Shown: in pieces, positions 25,080 through 39,100 of the stretch
Position numbering within the stretch: position 1 is the stretch's first letter
How the letters are laid out: every line of letters begins with the position of its first letter
Source: Antitrichia curtipendula
Lineage: Eukaryota > Streptophyta > Bryopsida > Hypnales > Leucodontaceae
DNA length: 64,000 nucleotides
Assembly: GCA_951230915.1 (NCBI GenBank)
Contig: OX579638.1
Span: 6,156,696 to 6,220,695 of the forward strand
Direction: 5' to 3'
Position numbers and translations under genes: made by a program
Notes under the pieces: model-generated
What the model saw: only the letters and a program-made list of their open reading frames with translations
Told to the model about the DNA's origin: nothing
The model's database searches: none

Positions 25080-25141
25080 GATTGCCTATTACAACACCCC
25101 TAATATCAAACTGCGTGTGAAGAGGTGGATTGGACGTCAGA

Positions 25142-26268
25142 TCACGAATGGCAGCCTGTCCTTTCGGGCATCCTCGGAAGGGAACGATCTTGCAGTTTCT
25201 CACCCGCCTGTGCGAATCTTTGTCTACTAGTTGCAGATTCTGCTCGAGAGTATTTGGCCATAACATCAGCAATCTCCTCTTGATACCCCTCCAAGAAACT
25301 CCTGAGTGCGTCGCGGTACGCGCTTGCGCGTGACGTGCGGATGCGTTGTAGGGCAGGCTTTACATTCTCTGAACCCGTTCTTGCAGTCAGAGCTGCACAA
25401 ATCCAAGTAGATCAAAAATGCAATTTTCTGGATTGGACACTGTTCTAACCAAATTCCAAGCTACATCACAATGGAGCTGCTACAGATACGAATTTCCTCT
25501 ACCCCTTTCATCGTGGTTGATCAAATCGGCGATTCGAGCATAGACATAGTCAACTGGAATTCTAAACCCTAAACCTCAAATCCGAAATTCTAACGGTCCA
25601 ATGGTTAAAGTAAGGCTCAAGCACATGCGTGATTCCCAAGACTACTTACCAGTGTCATCTATCACGGACGGCTGAGCTCGTTTCTCCTGCTCTGCTACTT
25701 CTGGATCTTCCGGTTCATCGAGGCCAGTTTTTCGTCCATCTTCCTTCGTCAATCCTCCCTCGCAAAACTCTCGGTCCGACGCCTGGCCGCTGTTCTCAAC
25801 TATCCGCAGCGAGCGCTAGGGATAAACGGATTGTGAGGATTCGCAGGATTAGTTCTTTCTCCAACGAGTTCCCGCACTAACCCGTTCCTCCCATCCCTCC
25901 CCTTGGAAGCTGCCGACCATACCTCAAGTCTAACGGGTCGGTTTCCGAACAGCAGGGCGATTGGAACCTACGAATCCATCATCCTCGACCGTCGCTTGCT
26001 TGACTTGAGATGAGATGAACCTGTAAGTGAAGTGAGGGGACTTGGGCAAGGAGGACGGAAACGCAATCTCCTTCCAGTCAAGCTTCCCGCCACGCTTCCG
26101 AGTCCGCCATACCACGCCCCACTTCATCCCGACTCCTCCAACGCAGGCAGGCCACGGGAATTGCGCATAGTGGACGATTAGGTCGAGAGAAGCGAATGGA
26201 GGCACGAGAGGCGACGTGCGGCGGATGGCGATCGCTCCCACCTCGGCAAGGGCGACAGCAGCAGACAT
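25142..26268 (-). CDS. Candidate three-exon gene or leader immediately upstream of TFB1
   Basis: Exons on the - strand are 26,268-25,972 (from ATG), 25,815-25,650 and 25,392-25,142 (to TGA), with GTAGGT and GTAAGT donors and CCTAG and TGCAG acceptors. They join in phases 0 and 1 to an uninterrupted frame of 237 residues. Exon 1 starts MSAAVALAEVGAIAIRRTSP; exon 2 is acidic (LDEPEDPEVAEQEKRAQP); exon 3 is helical (YRDALRSFLEGYQEEIADVM). I recognise no family. The stop lies 62 bp before the TFB1 ATG on the same strand, so the exons could be a separate gene, an upstream ORF in a long TFB1 leader, or the first cistron of a shared transcript. Exon 3 also has an internal donor (GGCGG|GTGAGA at 25,203) that would splice it onward. 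Confidence 0.4.
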
Positions 26269-26344
26269 AAGTTAGGCTGATGGCACGGATCCTCTCCATC
26301 AAGCCAAGACTGCGGGAGACGGACCTCCAACTGAAGTAAGGGCC

Positions 26345-27100
26345 ACTTCACACTATGCTCAAAGGTCTAGAGGTCATCAGTGATTTTTTTTTGGTTTTGG
26401 GTCAAACGCTTGGATGGCTACTTATTTGAAAATCCGTGTTTGATATGGCAATTTAAATTTGTTTCTTTTGGGTTTCTATTTTTCCATTTATTTTTTTCAT
26501 GGCCTTTTTATTAAAAAAATCAAGTTGTAATGGAGAATAGCTGGCAAGACATATTTATCCTACCATTGAAGATTTGACAAATAGAAAACAAACATGTATA
26601 CATAGTTGACTACAAACATTGAAACACAAAAACTAATTTGGCATATTATTAACTAAATTTCTACAAATTTGGCATTATATTGGCTGCATCGCTTCAAACA
26701 ATGTATCTAAGATGGCACTATGCTCATACACACAAAGAATATAACAAAAAAACTTGAACATGAGCAATGGACCTACAAAATTGCAAGTGACACTTCAACG
26801 CCCTAATGAGAATAAATCAAAGGATAAAAAATATAAAACTTTGAAACGACAAGCATGACCAACACAATGACTCAAATGTGATTCACCTCGTGATTCACAT
26901 GAATTGTTTGTGCAAAGTACAATTCCATTTTTAGGGTCCAAGTAAGATTGCATCATGCACGACTGCAATCAAAGGTTGAGATGTGAAAGCACTCTATTGA
27001 ACTAGGCATTTGTGCCATAGCGATATCTCTAAACTGAATGGACCCACTGTTTGAAACATGCATCATAAGGAAAATTCTCCAATGTGTATACTTCTTGGGC
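26345..27100. other. AT-rich flank, no gene seen
   Basis: Low-complexity A/T sequence with CA-rich words between the TFB1 5' region and the hAT remnant. Probably the decayed end of that element. No terminal inverted repeat could be fixed by eye. Confidence 0.4.
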
Positions 27101-27102
27101 TT

Positions 27103-29671
27103 TCATACCACTACAAGGGACAAGTGGTCACCATCAAGCCTGTTTAGGACTTTATCCTTAAGAAAAGTGAGTGAGGAGAAGCACCTTTCATCTTCCACTG
27201 ATCCAAGGACGTGAACCATTGCAAGTTGTACTAACTTCACATACTCATCCATGGTCTTTGACAAAATTGGATTTGCATAGCGACCTCCAAAGTTTGGTTA
27301 GTAGATTAACCACCTGACCTTTGCTACAGTTACCAAAGGGAGGTAACTCCATTGCATGATCACAGTTATGGATCATGGCACACTTGAAGATGATTTGTTG
27401 TTCTTCCAACTTGCAATGATCAAAGAGTGGGGGAATGAGCCTTCAATTGCCATCAGCTTCCATGCCAATCCACTTTGGCATGCAATAGAAGTCCTCTAGA
27501 ATAGTCAAGTGCTTTCTAAAATGAACCTCAACATTTTCTTGTTGCTAATATTGTGGGTGCAACACACCAAGTGCATCCATGAGGTTATGGGAGGAAAAGC
27601 GGGATTTGACTTCATCCAGCATTTGAGCAGCTGCTTCTACATAGAAGGAAGCCAGAAATTTCATTTGTTAGATTGAAATTTCACTTGTTACAAAACTAAG
27701 CTCCATTCCTACAATCAGTCACAAAATAATTTATAGAACTCAACACACTTTTAACTTTTTGAAATAGTGTGAAGTGGTTTTAAAAATCCTTCATTGTTTT
27801 AAAAGCTCTAAATTCAAGTGAAAGCCTCAATTTAACAAATATGGCATTCCTAGCCCCAAATTGTACATGCAACGTGAATTTACAAAATGAAAAGGCAACA
27901 AGTAGGGGAGAGATATGCACCTATCACGTCTGATTTAATGCGCTCTAGTAAGGTTGTGAAATCTGGTTGTGTGAGCCTTTTCCCCTAATGACGAGCCGAC
28001 AAGCTCTTATCACCCACTAAGAATACCAAAGTTGATGCAGGCTTGTTCATGTCAATTTGAAATGTCAACTTAATACTCTCATGATTAAACAATCAAAGTT
28101 GATTAAACATAAGGAAAGATGGGCCAGAGAATGTTGTATTATGATTTAAAAACAACTTGTACAACTTCAACTGGTACTCTATCACAACTGTTGTGAAGTC
28201 TTGGATAAAAATATTTCTTTTTTGAGTTGCGTTCACCAAGACATTAATAGTTTCCAAGAGCGGGAGCAACATAGCCATACCAAACATCAGATAAGGATCG
28301 AGCAACTAGACCAACAAAGCCTATACCAGCACACATCCAAGGGAAAGCCTATTAATAATTTAAAAATAAATAAAAAACAACATTGAACATGAAGGGAAGC
28401 TTGTTGATAATTTCAAAAAATAGAGTACAGCATAGACATAGAACACAAAAGGAAACCTTTTAATAATAATAAAAATAAAAATCAACATTGAACATGAAGG
28501 AAAGCCTATTAATAATTAAAAAAAATTGAAGACAACATAGACATAGAACACAAAGAGAAATCTTTTAGTAATTTAAAATTTTTAAATTTTTAAAATAGAA
28601 GACAACATAGAATATGAAGGGAAGCCTTTTAATAATTAAAAAAATAGAGGACAATATAGAACATGAAGGGAAGCCTATTAATAATTTAAAAAAAATAGAA
28701 AACAACATAGAACACAAAGAGATGCATTTTAATAATTAAAAATAAATAAAAAGTAACATAGAACATGAAGGAAAGGCTATTGATAGTTTTAAGAAATAGA
28801 AAAGAACATAGAACATGAAGGGATGCCTAATCAAAACAAAAAAGAAACATACAAAAGCATAAATAAAACTAAAAGCTTACTCTTGCTCGAGGATCCTATT
28901 CCTTGCGGTTTTTGTTTGCATCCATCTTGGCAATTAAGCTTTTATACTTGGCTATGACACAATAAAGGGGAGCAATCATGCTCTACCAATGTGTCTTTAC
29001 ATTCTTCAATAGCTTCAAGCCCTTTGTGTCTATTAAAATAGCAAGAGCATGGAATTCAACAAACTTCTTTGGACTTTGGACAAAATAGTTGTGACAGCTT
29101 CTCAGTAACTCTTCAATCACATGTATGATCATGAGCTCACTCAAGGTCTAAATAGCCAAATTGAGTTTATGTCCATAATAATGCACCCCTACTATAAATG
29201 GTGCCCACAGATCCACCAATTTTGTTGTCATTCCATTTTTGCGGCTATGGAATGCACTAACACCGTCAGCTCAAAAACATACAAGCTTGGATGCAAGTGC
29301 ATCTAAGCCCATTTTATTTTGCAAAGCTATCAAAATCACCCCATAAGCGCTTTTGTTGTAGCTCTAGTTGTGTCAAGCTTCTGCAAGTGTACAAGCATTG
29401 AAACTCTAGCCCAGTTTTGCATGACATACATGTGAATTGCCATCCACGATGTATTATCTACAGCTAACGTTTCATCACATGTTAGAGCCACATAAGTTGC
29501 AGCACCTATAATTTTCCTCATTCTAGTTTTCACAAAGTCATACATATGAGTGGCCATCAACCAACCAGATCCATCGCTCCAATGAACTACTGGCAAGGTC
29601 GGGATTTCTAAAAGCTTATACAAGGCAAATCTAGACTCAAATTCAACCGTTGGACGTCTATTAGACAACAA
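27103..29671 (-). pseudogene. hAT-family transposase remnant
   Basis: Two recognisable pieces are read on the - strand. At 29,671-29,336 the frame gives AATYVALTCDETLAVDNTSW and AIHMYVMQNWARVSMLVHLQ, the N-terminal part of the hAT catalytic domain (DE residues followed by a W.R.P-like strand). At 27,252-27,103 it reads EYVKLVQLAMVHVLGSVEDE then RCFSSLTFLKDKVLNRL, the classic C-terminal hAT dimerisation segment with its ER-CFS core. Between them the frame is broken by many stops and by the ~60-bp tandem repeats at 28.3-28.8 kb. It cannot be functional. Confidence 0.7.
28330..28835. repeat. Degenerate ~60-bp tandem repeat in the hAT remnant
   Basis: Units of the form GAACATGAAGGGAAGCCTAT followed by TAATAATTTAAAAA...GAAAACAACATA recur about eight times with variable spacing. 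They expanded inside, or replaced, the internal part of the hAT element. Confidence 0.8.
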
Positions 29672-29992
29672 TTAAAATAGAGTTGCAAATTGTACACGTT
29701 TCCTTTTACTCTCAACCGAAGTGGCATTGTTGAGTTGTTGAAGAACGGTGGTGGGCCTTTTGGTAGCAAAGACAAGCATGTTATTCTTGTGCTTGTCACA
29801 ATTGCCGAGACTTCAGGAATTCATGGAAACCCATGACCCACTAAAATTGTTCATTTATTTGAATTTTCAACCATAGTTTGGGCATGGTCTCTCAACTTGG
29901 ATGGTTGCAGTGTGAAGTGGTCTTTAGGGTGTATACCAATTTTGAATGTGAAATTGCATAAGAGTTGTAAAATTATAACAAGAAAAATATAA

Positions 29993-30690
29993 TTATCCTA
30001 TTTTTAATATGTTGCCTCTTTCCACATATAAGAATTTTGGAGGATTGGAGGTGACATGAACAACTAAATTTTTTGTTTGCACACTAAAATGCACTTCCAA
30101 AAATCTTAAGTTCAAATGAAGAGCTATCAAACTCATTACACAATCCACTAAGCATTTGTTGAAATGCAATTGTTTTATATATAGAAATTGCAAATAATTC
30201 TAAATCAATACTTGCATGCTTAAATTTTCAACAGTGAAAATCATGAAAACACTTTACTCTTTCCACTGGGATCATTTTCAAAGCAAATGGATGAGTACAA
30301 TTTATTAGATTTCAAATCAAGTGAAATTGACAAACTTTGCTCAATGCCGGGAAATGAAGTAAAATTGACAAGCTTTACACTTCCCTAATGGTACATATAT
30401 GCATTTGAGGAACTTTCAAAAATCAAATATTTATCTTTCTTAGTGAAAAATGAAAGCTTCCAACAGTTAGCCTTCAAAACTACTCGTAAAGGAATTTTAA
30501 AATGGTCAAAAGAACTTAACTACCTATACCAAAATGAGCCTGAATTCAATATGAACCAACATCATTCCTCATAATTGGCCAATACCATATAACCTTCATC
30601 TTTGTTGTTCACTTTTGCTGGCCAAACTCTAGCACTTTTTCCACATAAAATGGCACTCTTGCTTTTATCTTAATGGCCTCCACTGTGAGT
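29993..30690. other. AT-rich spacer between transposon remnants
   Basis: No coding signal. Simple AT-rich sequence separates the hAT remnant from the truncated DUF7869-type copy. Confidence 0.4.
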
Positions 30691-30793
30691 GCCACAAATT
30701 GTCCAACTTGAAGGTCTTTTCCTGGTTAAAACACCAAAAACTGATCTTGACCTTCGGCAGTACTCAAATGTTGTCAAAACTGCATCCCCCCCT

Positions 30794-31616
30794 TCATTTA
30801 CCTTTCTTCTTCTGGGAGCCTTTGTCCCTGCTACTTGTATTGGCTTGTTCTTCCATGGTCCAAAGTAGCCTTGAGCTTCCGGATTGGGCATTGTTGCCAT
30901 GTTGGAGTCCACGTTGGTAACATCGTATTAAATTCCTCCCCTTTAATATGAACAATATGTACTTCAATATTATTCCCTCCGTTTTCTTCAACAACTGATG
31001 GTCCAAACAACATGTTATTGTTGTAGTTTTATCCCAAGTAGGAAAATCCTTCAAATCTGTCATGAAATCCTTTGTTTCTAATATCACTTCCAAGTTCTTC
31101 AATACATCCCAACCTCTCTCAACGCACTTATCCTTATAAATGATGAAGTCTTCCAAAGCCCTAAACTCCCTTTCGTTTGCTGCAGTCACTTCTGTTAGAG
31201 TTGGCTTCTCTTCCATACTAGGCAAGGATTGCAGGCACATGTGTCCTTTCGTAGGTCCCTACACATCTTTGTTGAAGTGCTTGTATTGAACCTTAGGTAC
31301 TCATGTGGTGTGGGAACATGATCCCTGTGAATTGGTCTCTTCCCCTTAGAAGATGTGGTGTGATGAACTTCTTCCAATCCTGAACATCCTTGAGCTTTTG
31401 TGCATTGACAAATCCCTCTACATACAATGTTTCTTTTTGTACCAAAGACAACAATTCATCCATAGAGTCAATATTCTTCCTCTTCAGCGTATTTGAAATA
31501 ATATTGAACCTTTGGTCAATGTCTTCATGTGTATGCCCAACAATTAAAAAAAACAAATGCATCTCCTGGAAAAACTTGAGGCCCACTACAGTTGCACATA
31601 ATAAGGCCATATTCAT
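30794..31616 (-). pseudogene. Truncated DUF7869-type transposase copy
   Basis: The - strand at 31,616-31,293 gives LFFLIVGHTHEDIDQRFNII, the VGHTHEDID.. signature of the DUF7869 transposase-like family, followed by SDMDELLSLVQ-like helices. A second frame at 31,240-30,794 reads TEVTAANEREFRALEDFIIY, resembling the downstream domain. The catalytic N-terminal half is missing and the frame changes between the pieces, so this is a 5'-truncated dead copy. It is a different, more diverged lineage from the copy at 32.2-34.1 kb. Confidence 0.6.
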
Positions 31617-31659
31617 TAAAATGAGACAATGTGGATTCTCATTATATTTATGATCCTAA

Positions 31660-32220
31660 ATTTAGTATACGGAATAGTTCATTAAATTGAGACTATTCAA
31701 TAAATTGAAAGGGCAATTTGCCAAGAAAATTATGAATTTATGCATATATAAGAAATTGTTTAGCATTTTTGTAGGTAGGGACATTAAAATGACAGAGGGG
31801 TTTAGGATTGAAAAATGGACCATTCATAATAAGTACTTAAAGGCTTAGTCTTCCAAAACAAACATGATGGAGAATGCAAATACAATTAGGAAGCTGCAAC
31901 GCATATTACTATTATATATAATAAAATAAAATAAATAAATATATTATATAATTGCAGAACATCCATAACATCCATTTTTAAAATCACGTAAAAAAAATCA
32001 ATGCAAAATCACTAAAATAAGTTGCAAACAAAATCTATTTCTTCCTCCTTGTCTATTTATTTTTTTCTTAAACATTTTTGAATAACCACTATCAACTTCT
32101 ACAACTTCTAACAATTTTTTTTTCATTTTTTTTAGGGTTTAAAAAACTAAACTACAAACTTCTAAAGCTTCTAATGACATATAAACTATGCCTATAAACT
32201 ATATGTCTATAAACTATTCA
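31660..32220. other. AT-rich spacer
   Basis: A/T homopolymer-rich sequence between the two DUF7869-type copies. Nothing coding is visible. Confidence 0.4.
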
Positions 32221-32223
32221 TCT

Positions 32224-34134
32224 TCACTTGGAAGATGCATTGTTGCTTTCACCAGCCACATAAGCATCCATTGATGCTTTGATGATAGCAATTTGATGTT
32301 TGAGAATTTTGATTCTTGGATCAATAGTCCCTGCTCTCACACGTGGCTTCCAAGCAGTCATAATGCAATCTGTATGCGTCCAACTCGAGAGGATAGCCTT
32401 GTCTTTGCACCAAGAATTCCCTTGTCTTGTATCCCATCTTCTATATGAGTCCTCCGTAGTGTGCTGAAAAGATGTAAGCGTCCAATATTGTAGTTGAATA
32501 GAATTGACATGCCCTGGATCCGGATTAGGATATGTAAGTGCTCGAGCAAGCCAAAATGGACGGAGATCTTCGTCAACAGGCCGCACCACAACAAAGTATC
32601 CTGCATACACATCACGGCCAACACGAAATGAAGGAAGTGGACGATCACGCCTACGACCAACAAAAGGTGCATCTTTAGCAAACTCCTCGCGCATTTGACC
32701 GTCGTCTAGGTATTGGTCTTCAACCTCCTCGTCAATTCAAGAATTTGGCCAAAATCCATTCTGCAAAGTCTCACGCTCCACAAGTGGTGCATTCATAGCG
32801 TTTCTTACACCTTCCCAATATCTCTGCACTAGCTCGTTCTTCCTCCAAAACTCTCTAGACAAGTCCTGGTTAGCCATTGCACTCCACAATGCAATATATC
32901 CATCTAAATCCTTGCAAACTTCATCCAAGCAACGCATTTGTTGCGGTGCCAAAGGTCGAGGATAGCCCGTTGGCACTTTAGGACTCCCATCTAATTCTTC
33001 CTTCCACAAGCGAATCCCTCCGCCTTCCTTCGGCAACCAATCAACACTGGTACAAAGAATCTTGTATTGCATCAAGGGCCACCCATTAGAATCCTTGTAA
33101 AACTTAAATTGTTGCACTTGAGAATGACCTTGTAGAGAATCGTCGCCTGTATGCAAGAACCCTTCAACGAAATGCTTGAAATCAGGAACCTCCTTGATGA
33201 GATGAGGAATAACGGGTTGCATTTTGCAATCCATAAAAGACTTCATCAACCGCGGAAGTGTGGGATAGTCATTCGTCTTCAATTTGGTGCTCCAATGACC
33301 GAATAGAGCATCAATGTCCTCGTGAGTTTGTCCAACTACGAGAAAATTGATGTAAATCTCTCGGAAAATAGCCCTATATACAAAGGAGAGAGCAAAATGC
33401 AAAACCCCATCGATTCTTGTTGTCACCAAAAGCATTGTCAAGTTGAAGAGTCAATGTAGGAGGAAGAGGTTTAGCTTCAACGCAATCTTCTAGAGGCGAT
33501 CCGAGGGAGTCAGTACAAATCTCTGAGCCTCTTAATAAAGCCTCAGTCAATTCAGAACGGTCACCTCCTGCAAACAATTGACGAGATGAATGCTTGGGTT
33601 GTAACTCGAGATCCGCAACAATTTAGCAATAGATCCAACTGTATGGTTGGAGTCTGTGGGGAAAATATCCAAACCATAGTGCGCATACCGAACGTCTCCA
33701 TGCCCATGAGCAATCATGCCCGTCAAAGCAATTGGCATCTTCATGAAAGAATTGTTTTCCTTGCTCTTGTGAGAGAAATGGGGAGAAGCTGTCTTTGAGT
33801 GATCCATCTTGTCATGGATTATGGTCAAAACTTTATCAGGGTACATCTCTAACATGGAACGATTTCTATAATACAAATCCCTGTGAGCCTTTTGTCCATC
33901 AAGGTGTGCCTTCAATTTGTTGGTCCAAACTAATTGTGCCCGCGAACCTGGAGTACAAGCACTCTTCAACTACTTGTATTGATCGCAATATCCACAACGA
34001 GCGAAACTGTCACCTCGAGCCTTCGGAGCATACTCTGGAAAAGACTGACGTCGAATGTTGCTTAGTCTGCTAGTCGAGACATGTGCTAATTGAAATGACA
34101 AATTCACATTGTTGATCTCTGACAGCTTATCCTT
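32224..34134 (-). pseudogene. DUF7869-type transposase, nearly full length but disrupted
   Basis: Read leftwards from 34,134. A Cys-pair segment (SFARCGYCDQYKQLKSAC) is followed by IIHDKMDHSKTASPHF, ALTGMIAHGHGDVRYAHYGL and LQLDNAFGDNKNRWGFAFCS, then INFLVVGQTHEDIDALFGHW. This is the standard order of the DUF7869 domain, with the DKMD, LDN..D and HTHEDID acidic motifs presumed to be the catalytic set. The C-terminal region (VGRDVYAGYFVVVRPVDEDL) looks like a BAH/chromo-like reader fold. Three lesions are visible: a frameshift near 33,570 (after LVNCLQ), a second near 33,390 (after FCSLL), and an in-frame TGA at 32,737-32,739 after NGFWPNS. The remaining sequence is well preserved, so inactivation is recent. 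A short Met-initiated frame at 34,523-34,281 may be its 5' exon. Confidence 0.75.
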
Positions 34135-34789
34135 CTAGTGAAATCCAGAAGGCAAGACCATAGAAGGCACTCTTTCCCTTGACTCGGGGGTCCTTGTTTT
34201 TTACAGCATTGCATCTGCCTCATTCTCCACTAATAATCGAAGAGTTGCTGTGGCTTAAAAAGTGTGTGTCCGAGGCTTCTTCAATCCCGAATTACCATGG
34301 TGTTCTGGTTTGGCCTCCATCCTCGCCTTCCCTTTGATGACGAGATCTGCATGTTGATGACGAGATCTGCATTGACGTTGTGGCAAATTCCCTTTGCAAC
34401 CTCTACCCCTTCTTCATTTGTAAGTGTAACACACTTGGTAAACCAAGACACCCGAGGAATTCCCTCACAGGATGCGACACCCGGCGGCAAATGTTGGCAC
34501 TGGAACTGTGAACTCGTTGGCATCAGGATTACTCATTTTGTAGAGAGAAAAAAATTAGTCAAAAAAAGATACACATCTTTGACTTGAGGATACTATATAA
34601 GATTTGAAAGAATTAAATAATAGCGTAATCCATTCAATTAAGCTCAAGTAAAGAAAATGCGAAGAAATGACTCCATGAGAACAACTACCGGCAATAACTG
34701 TAATCCTAATCATTATAATCATGAATGCATTAGAACTAAATCACTTCATGTACCTAGCTCTTTTACGAAATAAGAATGAATTAAACCAT

Positions 34790-35590
34790 CTATATTTATC
34801 TTTGACTCGAAGATAATGAATTATTACAATACATGAAATAGTCACATAAGCAGATACAGAATGTCAAACTGTCTGCATTAAGAATAAGTAATGCTCATTA
34901 ATGAGGTCCAATATCGCTTTATCTTTGACTCGAAGATAAAGAGAAAAAAAGACATAGTCAGAGAACTATTGTACCAAAGCTCCTAGGATTCACCTCTAGA
35001 ACATGCAACTTCTAATCTGTAAGTAAGTTATCTTCGACTCAAAGATAAATGTGGAAATAAGTTCCTTAACAGATATTGGGAGATTACTCCGCATCTGACG
35101 ATCATCATCAACATATTAGTATCATATATTATAATCACAATAAACAATGACTTCTATCCAGCTATATTCGCCTCAAAGATACAAACAAATAATTATATTA
35201 ACACAAGTAATTCATGACCAAGTTAGTCTACAATTATGGTTCAAGAGCCACTCTAAACACTGAAGTAAATTTATCCTTAGTTCGAAGATAACATTTCATG
35301 TTAGCTGCGGTTAATCAAAATGAATACTTCTATGGCTTGCGTAGGACATTGAAACTAATGCTCGGCAAATTTTCTGCCATGTACTCTGGACCATTAGAAT
35401 CTATCCTCAAGTCGAAGATAAATGCACATCTGCAAATATTTTAAACTCCATATGTCACTGATTTTTCGTTGATAATAATGTTATTCATATTTATATTATC
35501 TTCGATTTTCAATTCATATTATCTTCGGTTCGTAGATACTTTGAACACTGTTCACACACTTCATTTATCCTCGAGTCGAGGATAAATTGA
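34790..35590. repeat. Cluster 1 of the TTATCTTCGACTCGAAGATAA palindrome
   Basis: A ~21-bp palindromic word, TTATCTT(T/C)GACTCGAAGATAA with variants, occurs near 34,797, 34,920, 35,030, 35,163, 35,274, 35,402, 35,500-35,535 and 35,566, spaced about 100-130 bp apart. The intervening sequence is AT-rich and not obviously repetitive. Confidence 0.85.
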
Positions 35591-35890
35591 AACTCCTTTC
35601 CATCAGGATGCACTAATGTTCCGACATTTCCGGCGCACAAATTGGTGGTTATTCTCCAAACAACATACGTCTGTAACCGTAAGAACTGAGCCACAATAAT
35701 GATCAATACCAGTGAGAGACTCTTCTAAACAAAGCATATGTAACACAAGATGAAGCTACGATACAACTATGGAAAAAAATATAGAACTCGCAATCATTGA
35801 GAATAATAAGACTACAGAGAAGGTATGAGAAGTAAACACATTTTACTTACGAGAACTCCACCGACACTAAGGCCTCTGGATACTTCTATC

Positions 35891-36118
35891 TCATGAACAT
35901 GGAAACAAAACGATGTTAAGTTCAAAGGCCGTGGAGTTTGCAATGTTTGTAAGCGGTGGCGGCAGAGGGAAAACAGAAAGAGGAGAATGAGAAATCACCC
36001 AAGAGAGACAATGCACCCAACGGCAGGAAAAAGTAAGCAAAAAAGATACGCGTTTGAAATTTGAAGAATTTGAGGAAGCAGGGGAGAAGAACCTCCTTGC
36101 TTTAGGAGGCGTTGACAT
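35891..36118 (-). CDS. Doubtful short ORF
   Basis: A 75-codon - strand ORF rich in Ser, Pro and Phe in a slightly GC-richer patch. It might be the 5' leader of an element that includes palindrome cluster 1. No domain is recognisable, so I give it little weight. Confidence 0.15.
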   Translation of the reverse strand: MSTPPKARRFFSPASSNSSNFKRVSFLLTFSCRWVHCLSWVISHSPLSVFPLPPPLTNIANSTAFELNIVLFPCS

Positions 36119-36119
36119 T

Positions 36120-39100
36120 CCTTATTCCGACTAAAGATAACTTTGTGGAAGACGGTGCAGCTTTTCATTAATTGAAATGGAATCTAGATAGACTTTCTAG
36201 TTAACAGGATATTTGGCATCAATCTTTGTTCTAAAAATGTGGCATCTTCTTTAAAAGTGGTGCGGATTTTAGTAATTGTCAGATTTGGCAATTATCTACC
36301 TACCCACCCATCATTTCTTTTAATAGTTTAGTAAGAAACTTCTTAAAAGGATTTGGAAAATTCAGGATTTAGGGTATAGGGTTTAGGGCTTAGGAATTAG
36401 GATTTACATGTCGAAGGGCAGTTTCGAGCTTTAGGGAATACAATCGACATTGATAAAAAAAATAGCAATCATATAAATTGAATGAAGTTTTAAAAATAAA
36501 AATAAAAACCATAGAAGTTCTAACTAGACATTTTAGACATTTCTAAAGAAAAGGAAACATAATTGTATCACTTATAGACTGAAAGATTATAAAGTTTGAT
36601 CTTAAGGGTCAAGTTCAACTCTTATTTTGTGTGACTCATATAAACTGGTGAGCCCTTATGCCATTGCCACAGGCAAAATGTAAGTCATTGGACATTTTCT
36701 AATTTTTTTAAACAAAAATTAATGTATAAGTGCATAACTTTTCCATTGTAAGTCCAAACGCCACAAAACAAAACCTATCCACCCCTCTTCACCAAGGGCT
36801 TCCTGATAGTATCAAGCACATCCCAGAAAATGCACGGTCTAGAAGATCTCACTATAACAAACAAAACAAAACAAACAAATAGCCTATCTTAATAGTAGGA
36901 TAATTGGTTACCAAAAAAGTAAGAAGTTCATTGGCCTAGGATGTTGAATTGTAATCAGAATTTGGCTTATCTAAATTTCTTCTACAAGTTTAAAAAAATT
37001 ATAATTGTCAAGAATGATCTCTATTAAGAATAGCAATTTTATTGGATCTTATTTAAATTCATAGTATTGTCGACACCAAAGTTGTGGCCTTGAGCATTAA
37101 AGGATTCATAAATGATTGTACATTATATGTTGAAGAATTTTGTTTTATAAACCACAAAATCCTGAAAATTATCTAACTAAAGGACCGAGGTGAAGTGAAA
37201 ATAAAGTAAACATTGGAAATAATTGAATGTTAACATTGAAAATCCATGAGCACATTAGGTTTATGTAATTTTGTTTTAAATCACATAGAAAGTTAAAATA
37301 AAATGATCCCTCATTTTATTTTACTAAGAAAAACTAAAATCTTAAGAACTATGTATCTTATATAATAATGTACAGAAAAATAAATATAGATTTTTTATAT
37401 TTCTAATTTGTTCTAACTTTATAAGTTCTACATGCCCGAAGCATATTTTGAATTTTTTTGAACATGCTAGGAATGGAATACAAACTCAACATCATTCTTT
37501 ATAATGTTTACCAATTTTTTGTAATTCAAATATTATAAATCCAAACAAGATAGTCTTGTTAGAAATCACATAGAAAAAAAAATATACATTCATTTATAAG
37601 TTGATTGGAATATTATTAAAAAAAAATGAACACACTTTGAAAATAGTTTTTTAACTTAAATTTTATGTTTTTTTTTATTAACCTTCAATGGGTATTTCTA
37701 ATGGAAAGGGAAAAGTAACAAAATTAAATTAAAAACTATATTGTACTTCTATTAGCAAGTTTAGTTCTTAATCTCCAATTAAAAGTCATCAAATAAAAAA
37801 ATGTGGGTGAGGAAAAAAATTTAAAGAAGTTAGTAGCATTTTCTTGTGCTTGCAATAATATCCATGAGCTCGAATGTCATTGAAATTGTGTGTGCAAGTT
37901 ATACATGTTTTTTTCCTCACTCTTCATTAGTTTTGCATGACTTTGGGGATAATTATTAGATTGTAGGCTAAAATACAAGGATTTAAGAAATTAGGGTGAA
38001 CACCAATCCGAAGGCAAGGAATCATAAATGAAATAAATCTTGATTAGCCTATTTCACAAATGAAAATGAGAGCAATTTTTAGAAAACACTAGCTATTGTT
38101 AAAATAGATGTAGTCAAATCATCTTCATGAAGCTAAACTTATTGGATCTTTAATATTTAAATTTCATATTCATTAGAATGTAAGAGTTGATATTTATCAT
38201 GTCAATAGAAAATAAACATGTATACATAAGAATTTACCACGATTTTTTTATTATATTTAGTACTTTTCAACTCTATGTTCATGTGACATATATAAAATTA
38301 AAAAGGCCAGATCTTTAATTTAGAATTCTTTTTAAACATAGGCCCTTCTCATGATATTTAAAATGATTTGAAAAATAAAAAATAAAAAATAAATATCCAA
38401 TATTCAGTTATAAAATACTAGAGAAGAATTGGTTATTTAAACATCATAAGCCACAGACTAAAGTAATTTGAAAACAGTTTCCATATGTTTTTACATGTTT
38501 ACATTGATTTCTTTTTAGTTATCTAAATAAAACATGGACATTAAATGTGACAAAGTCCTAAATGGGGCTACAAATAACAAATTACCAACTTTAGTTAATT
38601 TATGGCAATTCATTTTTGGTAATTTCTTATTGTAATTTACTCCAATTCAAGCAATCAAGTTTGTACCAAAATTAAATTTATATAGCAACTGAAGGGTTGT
38701 AATCTATATTAAAGAACTTTTTTTTTAGTTAATTTGTATGTGTAGAAACTTCTATTGGGTACCCTAAGCAATTTTGTACCCACAAAACATTTTTTTGTTT
38801 TGTTTGTCCTTTCAAATTGAGAAAGCAACATTTATGTGAAATGGTCATGAACCATAAAATGTGAAATAGTCTTTAAACTATTTTCAACTTCAATTGTACT
38901 CATTTTTTTTCCTTCCCCTTTTCATTTTTTGATGACTTTATAGATTCATTATTAGAGTTTTCATTTAGGTAACTAATTAAAGGTTTCTTTTTGTGTCCTC
39001 AATTTGAAAACAAATGATTATGATTTTTCTACTTAGGATTTTGTGCAAGTTTGTCTATTGCAAATTTTTATATTTATTGAATTGAGATGCAAGTGCATTG